Both the position numbers and the translations under genes were made by a program. Source: Saprospiraceae bacterium (lineage in GTDB: Bacteria; Bacteroidota; Bacteroidia; Chitinophagales; Saprospiraceae). Taken from it: a DNA stretch of 48,379 bases. Numbering within the stretch: position 1 is the stretch's first letter; each line of letters opens with the position of its first letter. This document shows, in pieces, positions 10,501 through 18,629 of this stretch. The stretch covers positions 1 to 48,379 of the forward strand of contig JADKCC010000031.1 in assembly GCA_016714785.1 (NCBI GenBank). Direction: 5' to 3'. The notes beneath the pieces were generated by a model. The model was not told the origin of the DNA and ran no database searches. It saw only the letters and a list, made by a program, of their open reading frames with translations.

Positions 10501-11198
10501 ATCAGCAAGGTATCTTCAGAGATACACTCATCAAGGCAGATGGTTGTGACAGTATCTTATTGATTCATCTTATTGTACATCCTACTTTTGTGACTGATAC
10601 CATTTTTGAAATATGTAAGGGAGGCAACATCAAAGTAGGAAACAGTACTTACTTCAATGCAGGAAAATTTGCAGAGTTATTGCAAAGTAGCAAAGGTTGT
10701 GACAGTCTTATTAACTTTGAGATTAAAATCATCAATTTTGTACCAATATTTTCTGTAATACGAGATACTTTGAAGACGGCTGTTATTGCTGGCGCGCAGT
10801 ACCAATGGTATGAATGTAGAAATGGGGATGTTATTCCGTATTTCGGCGCTACAAAGTCAGATTTTGTAATACTAAAAACAGGCAAATATGCTTTGAGTGT
10901 TACTTACAAGCAGTGTACTTATTATAGTGATTGTATAGATGTCATACTTTCTTCAAATGATGATTTAACTGGAATAATTTTCACATATTATCCAAACCCT
11001 GTAAAAGAATTATTGCACATAGAGGCAGAAACGAATGGTACTTTGCAAATAATTTCACCTTTGGGTCAGATTGTGAAAGAGTTTTACCTTACAGAAGCTC
11101 GTCAGGATGTTGATTTGGGCGCTTTAATATCAGGCACCTATTATCTAAAATACCAATCATTAGGCAGGGTAAGCTATCATAAGCTTATAATACAATAG
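7554..11198 (+). CDS. Large secreted repeat protein with T9SS sorting domain
   Basis: The 1214-residue protein has a signal peptide (hydrophobic core FIILILTTSFYL, cleavage near SQAQ). Residues ~20-470 form SBBP-like beta-propeller repeats with recurring IGG, D-x-NNI-Y and AxFDP motifs. About residues 555-1070 hold ten tandem ~52-residue modules, each starting with C-x-GD-x and ending with GCDSI or a close variant; the paired cysteines probably form a disulfide. The last ~80 residues (YYPNPVKELLHIEA to HKLIIQ) are a Por-type C-terminal sorting domain, so the protein should cross the outer membrane by the type IX system and be surface-attached or released. An adhesin or matrix role is inference. 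trmN6 starts 8 bp downstream. Confidence 0.9.
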   Translation: MARIFIILILTTSFYLSQAQELKWIYKIGGVNADYGNGLARDADQNIYDITNIMGTVSVAPMLSYVSRGEEDILIRKSTSLGILQWVRQIGGVQQDIAYDIAVDDDDNIFVVGTFIDTLYMGNDVLLIGSPNKVQSFVLKLSTAGTMLWVKKLESTVSITAKCVTAGKSDELVVSGTFEGNATFGVGFPAFSEGGSDIFILKLDGTSGNPDLVRRIGGVDHEYVNQHARDQLNNIYLIGDFRAQLDLDPGLGTFMVNSNGQTDAFLVKLSSSGAFQWGKTYGSIGIDIGTTLTTDVNNNVIIAGRFSDNISFGNTSQKLQSKGGFDIFCAKIDPLGSTVWVNSYGDVQNDQPTCITTNKNGVIYLGGMFRGQVDFDPSIGYNNSSESNGGADVFIAIYNQDGSYNDHFSLGGIANDQLADLVLKSNGDLISNGGFGAIADFDPTSSEVNIFSNGGLDAFMWNTFVCVNPYLKAFHAEKSILCPGERVLIQIDEGYLNDATQWSWQRDSCNSITFASGDFLNIDVPNNTTFLLKGFGGCVKNDPCKKIDIKVFKDSLIYQSLELCQGDTAFVGDNVYTSEGVFIDSLSSVSGCDSVVVTEIAVRPTYNFSQSVQICNGDTVKVGDFIYTLAGSYVSPLTSIYGCDSIIRTTITVLPSVIENIEAILCKGDSVKISNVIYKNAGTYIQTSTGSNGCEDVLIIKIGVLETNFINITSICRGDSLKVGNSIYKSSGTFTDRLVSSFGCDSIITTILTLRNTSEFSQEIAFCEGDSIIVGHVIHKHTGNFIDTLTNIMGCDSIVFTDVRVYPIPMPVTQDIRVCEGSDVAVGLNNYTISGNYIDTLVSFYGCDSIVHTNLTVDPKFYNLIVVMCERDTITIAGQSFDKSGKYELLFKNVFDCDSIVLLDLVVNPILRTTQSHIICPGDIINVGANTYGQSGTYIDTLAALTGCDSVVTTIIKYNHVQKDFLFEICKGESITVNNKIYNQQGIFRDTLIKADGCDSILLIHLIVHPTFVTDTIFEICKGGNIKVGNSTYFNAGKFAELLQSSKGCDSLINFEIKIINFVPIFSVIRDTLKTAVIAGAQYQWYECRNGDVIPYFGATKSDFVILKTGKYALSVTYKQCTYYSDCIDVILSSNDDLTGIIFTYYPNPVKELLHIEAETNGTLQIISPLGQIVKEFYLTEARQDVDLGALISGTYYLKYQSLGRVSYHKLIIQ

Positions 11199-11206
11199 AG
11201 GCGTAG

Positions 11207-11929
11207 ATGAGTGACATTTTTAGATTTAAACAGTTTGCTATCAAGCAAGGGCGTTGTGCCATGAAAGTCAACACTGATGGCATTTTGTTAGGTGCATGGA
11301 CTAACCTATCTGATAAGAATACAGCATTGGATATTGGTACTGGCACAGGTATTATAGCTATGATGATGGCTCAGCGTAATACTCAGATGATTATACATGC
11401 TTTGGAGATTGATGCAGATGCCTTCCTGCAAGCATCAGAAAATATGGTAAATAGTCCATATTCTGAAAAATTGCTTTGTATTCATCAGCCTGTCCAAGAA
11501 TATGCAAAGATGGCTGATATCAAATATGACTTAATAGTGAGCAATCCGCCTTTTTTTTCTGGTGGTACTTTTTCTTTAAATGAGAATAAAGCAAGTGTAA
11601 GGCATACTATAAAATTATCCCACTTTGATTTGCTATCTTCCGTAAAATTATTATTAAAAGATGATGGGCATTTTGATGTAGTGCTGCCTTACATTGAAGG
11701 GTTACGATTTGTGGAGATGGCAGCACAATACGATTTTGGAGCTGTTTCCATTACTGAGGTAAGACCCAAAAAGGAAAAAAACATAGAACGATTGCTTATT
11801 AGGTTAGCACCAAAACACAATGGGAAATGTGTTACTAATGAGCTGATCGTCCAGGAGACAGACGAAGCCAATGAATATACTGAGGATATGAAAGCACTTA
11901 CCAAGGATTTTTATTTGTTTATGGATTGA
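11207..11929 (+). CDS. trmN6: tRNA1(Val) (adenine37-N6)-methyltransferase TrmN6 (YfiC) family
   Basis: This 240-residue class I SAM-dependent methyltransferase has SAM motif I DIGTGTG at residues 42-48 and the catalytic N6-adenine motif NPPFF at 113-117. The N-terminus (FRFKQFAIKQGRCAMKVNTD) matches the YfiC family, which methylates A37 of tRNA-Val. Length is normal. It starts 8 bp after the large T9SS gene and may be read from the same transcript, although the functions look unrelated. Confidence 0.88.
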   Translation: MSDIFRFKQFAIKQGRCAMKVNTDGILLGAWTNLSDKNTALDIGTGTGIIAMMMAQRNTQMIIHALEIDADAFLQASENMVNSPYSEKLLCIHQPVQEYAKMADIKYDLIVSNPPFFSGGTFSLNENKASVRHTIKLSHFDLLSSVKLLLKDDGHFDVVLPYIEGLRFVEMAAQYDFGAVSITEVRPKKEKNIERLLIRLAPKHNGKCVTNELIVQETDEANEYTEDMKALTKDFYLFMD

Positions 11930-12008
11930 TTTATAAGTTATTATTGTAACCGTAGTCACCTTTACTTTCCTACAATTAGATGACCTTTGCGTGCAAATAG
12001 TATTAATC

Positions 12009-12221
12009 ATGAAGTTCGTTTTACGTTATAAATTTACAATAATAGGTTTTGTTTTTGGTGCTTTAGCAGGGTATCTTTACTATTTTTTTGTTGGATGTAC
12101 TAAAGGAACTTGTTCTATCACATCCGACCCAATTTATAGTACAGTTTATGGTGTATTGTTAGGAGGATTGTTATTTAATATTTTTGACAATTCAGAAGAG
12201 AAATTAGGTGCCGATCAATAA
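12009..12221 (+). CDS. Small membrane protein, DUF6132-like
   Basis: The protein has 70 residues with two TM segments. The pattern GxxxGxLYYFFVGCTKGTC...ITSDP...YGxxxGGLLF matches a conserved Bacteroidota small membrane family with two cysteines (DUF6132, from memory). An upstream in-frame ATG at 11991 exists, but MKFVLRYKF at 12009 fits the family start. The function is unknown. The stop codon runs straight into a terminator. Confidence 0.75.
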   Translation: MKFVLRYKFTIIGFVFGALAGYLYYFFVGCTKGTCSITSDPIYSTVYGVLLGGLLFNIFDNSEEKLGADQ

Positions 12222-12260
12222 AAAAAGCCCCATTCAATGTGTCGAATGAGGCTTTTTTTA
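12221..12260. terminator. Bidirectional rho-independent terminator
   Basis: The stem GCCCCATTC / GAATGAGGC (9 bp, one mismatch, which becomes a T:G pair on the minus strand) is flanked by A6 on the left and T7 on the right. It serves the DUF6132-like gene on the plus strand and the isomerase gene on the minus strand. Confidence 0.85.
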
Positions 12261-12280
12261 TAATGTTTTGAACTACGATA

Positions 12281-13327
12281 TTAATCTGTCACTTTGATAA
12301 GTTCTATTTCGAAGATCAAGTCTGCTTTTGGTGGAATGACTCCTGATGGATGTCCGTTGGCACCATACGCGATATCGTAGGGAATATAAAATTTATACTT
12401 AGCACCTTCTTTCATCAACTGAACACCTTCAGTCCATCCTTTTATCACTTGATTTAGCCCAAATTCTATAGGTTCGCCTCTTTGCACACTTGAGTCAAAG
12501 ATATTTCCGTCAAGAAACTTTCCAGTATAGTGCACCGTGACTTTACTTGTAGCAGATGCAGGCATTTTACCCGTACCTTCTTGTTGTACGATATATCTAA
12601 GGCCACTAGCTGTTACATTAGGAAATTCCAATTTCATTGCCTCCGCAGCAGCTGCCATTTTTGCCGCTTTTTCTTCAGCTTTTTTACCAGCGTTGGTCTG
12701 TTCTTCCATAAATACTTTGGCACCATTAAATTTTTCAGCTTCTGCTCCTTTTCGCAAGATGGTTAGTGATTTGATAGTGTCATTTTGTGCTATTGCATTC
12801 ACAATATCTTGACCTTGAATAACGTGACCAAATACAGTATGTTTGTTGTCCAACCATGGTGTTGCCACATGCGTGATAAAAAACTGTGATCCATTGGTAG
12901 CAGGTCCTGAATTGGCCATACTTAGGATGCCTGGCCCAGTATGTTTTAGACTTGGGTCAAACTCATCTGCAAATTTATAGCCTGGATCTCCAGTACCTGT
13001 TCCTAATGGACATCCACCTTGGATCATAAAATTGGCTATCACTCTATGAAATTTTAATCCATCATAGTATGGCGTACCTTCAACCTTGTGCTTATTTTTG
13101 ATAGTGCCTTCTGCCAATCCTACAAAGTTGGCTACAGTAAGTGGTGTTTTTTGGTGCTCTAATATGGCATAAATATGACCTTTGTTTGTCTCAAATTTGG
13201 CATATACACCATCTGCCTGAGTACTTAAAAATTGTTCATCCATTTTATTAATCGATTTTTTTGTTTGTGCGTAAGCAGCAAAATTTAGACATGCCGCAAG
13301 CAAAGTAAATAATATTTTGTTGTTCAT
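12281..13327 (-). CDS. Periplasmic peptidyl-prolyl isomerase: cyclophilin-FKBP fusion
   Basis: The 348-residue protein has a signal peptide (LFTLLAACLNFAAYA then Q). Residues ~38-205 are a cyclophilin domain with the catalytic Arg in FHRVIANFMIQGG and the NGSQFFIT and HTVFGHV motifs. An Ala/Lys/Glu-rich helical linker (about 208-235) leads to an FKBP domain (about 240-347) with VHYTGKFLDG, FDSS and GVIPPKADLIFEIEL. Both domains catalyse prolyl cis-trans isomerisation, here probably for exported proteins. Such fusions occur in Bacteroidota. Confidence 0.92.
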   Translation of the reverse strand: MNNKILFTLLAACLNFAAYAQTKKSINKMDEQFLSTQADGVYAKFETNKGHIYAILEHQKTPLTVANFVGLAEGTIKNKHKVEGTPYYDGLKFHRVIANFMIQGGCPLGTGTGDPGYKFADEFDPSLKHTGPGILSMANSGPATNGSQFFITHVATPWLDNKHTVFGHVIQGQDIVNAIAQNDTIKSLTILRKGAEAEKFNGAKVFMEEQTNAGKKAEEKAAKMAAAAEAMKLEFPNVTASGLRYIVQQEGTGKMPASATSKVTVHYTGKFLDGNIFDSSVQRGEPIEFGLNQVIKGWTEGVQLMKEGAKYKFYIPYDIAYGANGHPSGVIPPKADLIFEIELIKVTD

Positions 13328-13354
13328 ACAATATTTTATTTTTTATTGAAGACG

Positions 13355-13362
13355 CAAAAGTA
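13355..13362 (-). promoter_or_regulatory. Bacteroidota -7 element for the cyclophilin-FKBP gene
   Basis: The minus strand reads TACTTTTG, 27 nt before the start codon. It also indicates that this gene does not depend on the pgk promoter. Confidence 0.55.
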
Positions 13363-13400
13363 ATTAAAAAGCAACTTATATATGGTAAAATAACTTAATT

Positions 13401-13426
13401 TTAACCAAATTCCATCTGGTGGTTAA
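13401..13426 (-). terminator. Possible terminator after pgk
   Basis: A perfect 7-bp stem TTAACCA / TGGTTAA with a 12-nt loop lies 25 bp past the pgk stop. The U-tract on the minus strand is imperfect, so this is tentative. Confidence 0.4.
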
Positions 13427-13450
13427 TTTTTTTTACTATCACAACTGTTT

Positions 13451-14647
13451 TCAATCTGCCATCGCTTTGATACCTGGCAACTCCTTACCTTCTAGAAATT
13501 CAAGCATTGCACCACCACCAGTAGAAACAAAACTCACCCTATCTTCCAACCCAGACTTATTGATAGCTGATGCACTATCTCCACCGCCGATTAATGAAAA
13601 CGCGCCTGCATCTGTTGCCTCGGCTAGAGCTTTTGCAACTGAAAATGTACCTGTAGCAAATTTTTCAAATTCAAATACACCCATTGGACCATTCCAAAGT
13701 ATTGTTTTGGATGTTTTGATGATTTCAGAAAACTGAGTTATAGTCTTAGATCCAATATCCAGTCCCATCCATCCATCAGGAATATGGTAACTATCTACTT
13801 CGCGACTATCTGCATCTGGGGCAAATTTGTCTGCAGCGATATTGTCAGTTGGTAAGTAAATGGTCGTATTATTTGCTTTGGCTTTGTCCATGATTTTAAT
13901 TGCCAACGCTACATAATCTGGCTCAAAAAGCGAATTACCTATTTTGCCTCCTAAAGCTGACAAAAATGTATAAGCCATGCCACCACCAATAAGTATATTG
14001 TCCATACTGTCTATCAATCTTTCCAATAGTTGGATTTTGTCAGAAACTTTAGCGCCTCCTACGATTGCAGTAACAGGTTTTTCAGCACCATGGAGTAATT
14101 TAGTGGCATTTTCTACTTCTGCTGCCATCAAATATCCAAAACCTTTATGATCTGTATCAAAATATCTGGCTATGGTAGCTGTAGATGCGTGCTCTCGGTG
14201 TGCTGTACCAAATGCATCATTGATATAGGTATCACCGTGCTGACTTAGCTTTTTTGCGAAATCAAGATCCCCTTTCTCTTCTTCTGGATAGAATCTGAGA
14301 TTTTCTAATAAAAGTAGCTCTCCACTTTTTAAGGCAGCTGATTGTTCAAAGGCGTTTTCTGATATACAATCATCCACAAAATATATATTCGTTTCAGGAA
14401 AGTGATCACAAAGGGTAGAAAGAATGTGCTTCAAAGAAAATTTTTCTTCTGGTCCACCTTTTGGTCTGCCGAGGTGACTCATCAGTACCACACTACCGCC
14501 ATCGGTTAGTATTTTATTTATAGTGGCAGTAGCGCCAGCTATACGGGTATCGTCAGTGACTTCAAAAGCTGCATTGAGTGGTACATTAAAGTCCACACGC
14601 ATTATAACTTTTTTATCTTTAAAGTTTGTATTTTTAAAGTTTATCAT
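13451..14647 (-). CDS. pgk: Phosphoglycerate kinase
   Basis: This full-length 398-residue Pgk catalyses the glycolytic transfer of phosphate from 1,3-bisphosphoglycerate to ADP in the cytoplasm. The signature RVDFNVPLN is near the N-terminus, with SHLGRP, GGAKVSDKI and the C-terminal nucleotide/glycine motif IGGGDSASAI. It follows gap (77 bp apart) on the same strand but a terminator separates them, so at least part of pgk expression is probably independent or attenuated. Confidence 0.97.
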   Translation of the reverse strand: MINFKNTNFKDKKVIMRVDFNVPLNAAFEVTDDTRIAGATATINKILTDGGSVVLMSHLGRPKGGPEEKFSLKHILSTLCDHFPETNIYFVDDCISENAFEQSAALKSGELLLLENLRFYPEEEKGDLDFAKKLSQHGDTYINDAFGTAHREHASTATIARYFDTDHKGFGYLMAAEVENATKLLHGAEKPVTAIVGGAKVSDKIQLLERLIDSMDNILIGGGMAYTFLSALGGKIGNSLFEPDYVALAIKIMDKAKANNTTIYLPTDNIAADKFAPDADSREVDSYHIPDGWMGLDIGSKTITQFSEIIKTSKTILWNGPMGVFEFEKFATGTFSVAKALAEATDAGAFSLIGGGDSASAINKSGLEDRVSFVSTGGGAMLEFLEGKELPGIKAMAD

Positions 14648-14678
14648 GGGTAATATTTTTATTGGATATTAATGAAAT

Positions 14679-14713
14679 AAAAAAGGGCAATCCATGATAG
14701 ATCACCCTTTTCT
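14679..14713 (-). terminator. Rho-independent terminator after gap
   Basis: On the minus strand, AAAAGGGTGATC pairs imperfectly with GGATTGCCCTTTT and is followed by a T-rich tail. It lies between the gap stop and the pgk start. Confidence 0.7.
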
Positions 14714-14724
14714 TAATAGTTATA

Positions 14725-15735
14725 TTACTTTATTAATCCTGCAAAGTGTTTGAGTGTTCTCACCAATTGTGATACATAACTCATTTCATTATCATACCAA
14801 CTTACTGTTTTTACCAATTGCGTATCGCCGTTTGCGATTACTTTTGTTTGTGTTGCATCAAATAAACTGCCATAAGTAGTACCTACGATGTCGCTGCTCA
14901 CTATTTCGTCTTCATTATATCCAAAGCTTTCGTTAGCTGCTGCTTTCATTGCTGCATTTACTTCATCTACAGTTACTTTTTTACCCAATACAGTCACTAA
15001 TTCTGTCAAAGAACCTGTCAAAGTAGGTACTCTCTGTGCACCACCATCCAACTTGCCCTTAAGACTTGGTAATACCAATCCGATTGCTTTGGCTGCACCA
15101 GTGCTATTTGGTACGATATTTTGCGCGGCTGCTCTTGCTCTCCTAAGGTCTCCTTTGGCATGAGGTGAATCTTGTGTATTCTGATCATTGGTATAAGCAT
15201 GAATGGTACTCATCAAACCAGTGACGATACCGTACTGATTTTCTAATACTTGTGCCATAGGAGCCAAACAGTTGGTTGTACAACTTGCACAGCTTATCAC
15301 TGTTTCAGAACCATCCAGTATCTCATGGTTTACATTATAAACTACGGTTTTAAGATCACCAGTAGCTGGTGCAGAGATAACAACCTTTTTTGCACCTGCG
15401 GTGATGTGAGCGCTCGCTTTGTCTTTATCTGCAAAAAAACCTGTACATTCCAATACTACATCTACATCATGTGCTGCCCATGGAATCTGAGAAGGATCAC
15501 GCTGTGCATATACTTTTATCTCTTCACCATTTACAAAAATACTATCTGCTCCAGCCTTTACATCTTCATTAAATCTACCTTGTGCAGTGTCATATTTTAG
15601 CAAGTGAGCCAATACAGCTGGACTAGTAAGGTCGTTGATGGCTACTACATCGATGCCTTCCATGTTGTAAATTTGTCTGTACACCAATTTTCCGATCCTG
15701 CCGAAACCATTGATAGCTATTTTTATTTTTGTCAT
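14725..15735 (-). CDS. gap: Glyceraldehyde-3-phosphate dehydrogenase (NAD-dependent type)
   Basis: This full-length 336-residue GAPDH has a Rossmann motif (INGFGRIGK) at residues 8-16 and the active-site motif SCTTNC with catalytic C152. D35 after the second beta strand suggests NAD+ preference. It oxidises glyceraldehyde-3-phosphate to 1,3-bisphosphoglycerate, the step before Pgk encoded next door. A TAnnTTTG box lies 148 nt upstream, giving a long leader if used. Confidence 0.97.
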   Translation of the reverse strand: MTKIKIAINGFGRIGKLVYRQIYNMEGIDVVAINDLTSPAVLAHLLKYDTAQGRFNEDVKAGADSIFVNGEEIKVYAQRDPSQIPWAAHDVDVVLECTGFFADKDKASAHITAGAKKVVISAPATGDLKTVVYNVNHEILDGSETVISCASCTTNCLAPMAQVLENQYGIVTGLMSTIHAYTNDQNTQDSPHAKGDLRRARAAAQNIVPNSTGAAKAIGLVLPSLKGKLDGGAQRVPTLTGSLTELVTVLGKKVTVDEVNAAMKAAANESFGYNEDEIVSSDIVGTTYGSLFDATQTKVIANGDTQLVKTVSWYDNEMSYVSQLVRTLKHFAGLIK

Positions 15736-15883
15736 GATGATAAATATTTAATTATAAAACTTAGTGTTAAAAATACATTATGTTAGCTTTCAGAAACTTT
15801 ATTTTGTAGAATCGTAATTAATTTTGATAACCAATGGTCAGATCTGAAATTATATCAATATCTCAAAACTTAATTCTGTGATG

Positions 15884-15891
15884 CAAAGGTA
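15884..15891 (-). promoter_or_regulatory. Bacteroidota -7 element toward gap
   Basis: The minus strand reads TACCTTTG. Use of this box gives a leader of about 140 nt. No TTG is found at the expected -33 spacing. Confidence 0.45.
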
Positions 15892-16373
15892 AGACTTTTA
15901 AATAATAAATTGCCATTTTTTATCAAAATATTGGCTAGTTGTGATTGTTTTTTATCGATTAATTTGGTTTTAAAGAGTGAAGATTGATAAACCACAAGTC
16001 CTTCAAAATAGTCAAAAGAAGTTAATAAGCGCCTGCAATAGCTTAATGCTTATTATTCATTCACCACTCCACAGATAAGATATAGCCTAAAGCGAGTATT
16101 TTTACCTAAAGTAAATTGGGTTGCAAAATTTTATAATTGATCTTAAAAGTTACATTTTTAATGCTTTAAATCTATAATTTTCGCAATTCAATTTCTTTTT
16201 ACAACATATAGAGAGATTTGGAAAAAGCTTCGTATTATTTTAATTTCTTTATCTTAAATGAGCATTAGTTTAAATGTAAAGCAAATATCAGTAAATTATC
16301 CTGCAAATTCAATTATGTACTCAATTGGTTAAATTTCAGTTATAAAAATATAGCTAATTTGTAGTATATGTAT

Positions 16374-16381
16374 TATCTTTG
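16374..16381 (+). promoter_or_regulatory. Bacteroidota -7 element for the 202-aa membrane protein
   Basis: TATCTTTG lies 26 nt before the ATG at 16408. Confidence 0.55.
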
Positions 16382-16407
16382 CGCTAGTTACTTAAAATTG
16401 AAGTGTC

Positions 16408-17016
16408 ATGGCAGAAGATATGAAACCTTATATCGTAGAGGATAAAACAAAAAATATTCAGGATTTATTAGATCAATCAGAGTCGGATATCAATAGTTTA
16501 CCTTCAAACATTTCCTTGGGTGAAGCCAAAAGGATAGAGTTGATAAGGAAGATGAAACAAGATACAGACAAGAAGGAATATATGATTATGTTTAATGTGC
16601 TGATGATAGCTTTGGCCGTAGTTTCTGTATTGCATTTTGTAATGTTTGGCACTATCTTCTCGTTAGTGTGTATGTTGTTATGTTTAGTATATTTTGTGTA
16701 TATCCGAAAGAGACTGACAGCAGCTACCCTAGTATTGGCTGAATACAAAAACAACTTTGACAAGTATCTGTGGGAAGGTTATTATCTCAAAGAGATGAGG
16801 TATTCTGCTGTAAAGTTGGCTTATTTTGTCTTTTTTCCACTGTTAGTAGTATTTTTTACAGACATATTTAGAGATACGGATGAACGTATTTCATTGTGGA
16901 TGGGAATAATAGTAGCTTTTGTCATTAGCAGTCTAGGCTGGCTTATTTATTTTGCTGACGATAAGGAAGTTTTGGAAGATATAGAATCAGAATTGAAATC
17001 ATTAGAGTACCTCTGA
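16408..17016 (+). CDS. Hypothetical four-TM membrane protein
   Basis: I do not recognise this 202-residue protein. An acidic and basic cytoplasmic N-terminus of about 55 residues precedes two TM hairpins (about residues 60-100 and 132-178), separated by a basic loop, and an acidic C-terminal tail. It has a promoter of its own and converges on the thioredoxin-fold gene with 15 bp between stops. Topology suggests an inner-membrane protein with both ends in the cytoplasm. Confidence 0.65.
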   Translation: MAEDMKPYIVEDKTKNIQDLLDQSESDINSLPSNISLGEAKRIELIRKMKQDTDKKEYMIMFNVLMIALAVVSVLHFVMFGTIFSLVCMLLCLVYFVYIRKRLTAATLVLAEYKNNFDKYLWEGYYLKEMRYSAVKLAYFVFFPLLVVFFTDIFRDTDERISLWMGIIVAFVISSLGWLIYFADDKEVLEDIESELKSLEYL

Positions 17017-17031
17017 TTAGTGTTTCCCATT

Positions 17032-17574
17032 CTATTTATTTCCAAAATAAACATCTCTCCTGTATTGATTCATATATTTATTCCAAGGTACTGATTTGTG
17101 ACTATTGGTACCAAAATAAGTGATTATCATCTCAAAGGTAGGAATGTCTTGAAAACCAGGTATAGCTTGAATTATTGTATAATCATCTTCCAAAAAGACT
17201 ACGGTAGGGTAACTCAATCGTCCTTGCAATAAGTAAGCTGCTAGTTCATGATAGCCACGATTTCCGCTTTTTATAAATTTATATTCAGTGCCTTTTAATG
17301 TAATAGGCGATTGCATTTCAGCATCAAATTTAACAGCATAATAGTTTTCATTGATGTATTTGGCTATATCATTGTCAGCAAAAGTCGATTTGTCCATCTT
17401 TTTGCACCAGCCACACCATTCTGTGTAAATATCTACAAATATTTTCTTTTTGGTTTTCTTAGACTTTTCGACAGCTTCTTCCCACGTATGCCATTTTATT
17501 TTATTTTGGGCATGCAGCAAGATACTGAACGCAGGCGATAAAAATAAGATAATGAGAAGGGTATATTTATGCAT
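17032..17574 (-). CDS. Secreted thioredoxin-fold protein (CxxC)
   Basis: The 180-residue protein has a signal peptide (LLIILFLSPAFSILLHAQ). A thioredoxin-like domain follows with the active site WCGWCKKMD (C54, C57) and the cis-Pro region (SYPTVVFLEDD). The opening IKWHTWEEAVEKSKKTKKKI is typical of Bacteroidota periplasmic DUF255/thioredoxin_7 proteins. It probably reduces or isomerises disulfides in the envelope; the partner is unknown. Confidence 0.85.
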   Translation of the reverse strand: MHKYTLLIILFLSPAFSILLHAQNKIKWHTWEEAVEKSKKTKKKIFVDIYTEWCGWCKKMDKSTFADNDIAKYINENYYAVKFDAEMQSPITLKGTEYKFIKSGNRGYHELAAYLLQGRLSYPTVVFLEDDYTIIQAIPGFQDIPTFEMIITYFGTNSHKSVPWNKYMNQYRRDVYFGNK

Positions 17575-17602
17575 TTGAAATATTCATGGATGTTTCACAA
17601 TG

Positions 17603-17610
17603 CAAAGATA
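17603..17610 (-). promoter_or_regulatory. Bacteroidota -7 element for the thioredoxin-fold gene
   Basis: The minus strand reads TATCTTTG, 28 nt before the start codon. Confidence 0.55.
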
Positions 17611-18249
17611 ACTATATTATGGAGCTAAAAGATTCAGATAAACTTTTACTTAAATTAACTTTAACATTCTATTCTTTTTTTTATATAAACCGAGGGATAC
17701 AACAATTCCAATCATTCAGCTTTCAAAATGGTATAAATACTACCTGATTATGTATGCTCAAGCAACTAATCGTCCATTAAAATTTATTGGAGCACGCCTC
17801 TCATATTCGACTTATTAACTTGTATGCAACATTTACTTTTGCTTGCAAACAAGTTTGCAAGTCCAATTTTTTCTTTCAGGTGTGCCACCGCTATAGTGAA
17901 CTGTGGATTTGATGAACTGATGATTTGCTTGTATGTGGAGTTTCAGATTAACTAAATTGCTTGGTTTGCGGATTTGCTCAAAATACCAATTTGCTTAATT
18001 TGGGCATAAATTATAAATATATTACGTATTATTTATATTCTTAAATGGTTGACATATATATATATGTAATAATTTAATTAAGAGTCCCCTCTTATTAGTC
18101 AAAAATGATGAAATGCCACTATGACTCTAAGGTATTTAAAGTATTGTTTATTAACTAAATGGAATTTAGGATTTTTTGTGTCTTTATGGCAAAATTATAC
18201 TTTTCGAGATTCTCAATTAATGATTTTTTGAAAATAAATTGTAAAATTG

Positions 18250-18280
18250 TTGGTACTATCCAAAATATATTATATCTTTG
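18250..18280 (+). promoter_or_regulatory. Complete Bacteroidota promoter (TTG-N20-TATCTTTG)
   Basis: A -33 TTG (18250-18252) is separated by exactly 20 nt from TATCTTTG (18273-18280). This is one of the two best promoters in the window. The next gene downstream starts about 345 nt later. Confidence 0.65.
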
Positions 18281-18629
18281 TCATGCTTCTTTTGGATATT
18301 ACAGATTAAAACATCATTGATTTAAGAGCGAAATACCAGAAGCTACCTAAAAATATAAGAAGTGTTGTTGTGTTTATAAGTTTGGAAGGGAAACGTAGTA
18401 GTCTGATTTATATCTGAAATATTACGTTACAACCTAATACACATACAGATGTATTGTACTATGGCAATGTTCATGGTTCCTTTTGGTGTATGATCTCATT
18501 ATTACCTTTTACTAGGTGATAGAGTGATGATGATTTGGTAAGTCTATCAGATGTGTTTGGACTTAATACTTTGATTTAAATAAATTTCACAAGCACAACA
18601 ACATATTATTATTATTAAAATTATTTAGC

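Larger units (their letters stand above)
15736..16407. other. Intergenic region (672 bp) between divergent gap and the 202-aa gene
   Basis: AT-rich with no supported gene. It holds one -7 box toward gap (15884-15891) and one toward the 202-residue membrane protein (16374-16381). Nothing else stands out. Confidence 0.6.
17575..18629. other. Long AT-rich intergenic region (1055 bp)
   Basis: No ORF of family type is visible on either strand. The left end contains the -7 box of the thioredoxin gene. The right third contains a strong promoter at 18250-18280 and about 345 nt of apparently transcribed leader before the T9SS gene at 18630. A (TA)n-like stretch lies near 18054-18070. Confidence 0.55.

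Noticed and set aside
12530..12812. Plus-strand ORFs inside the isomerase gene
   Set aside because: Antisense shadows of a well-conserved gene; same reasoning for other antisense ORFs in pgk, gap and the transport genes.
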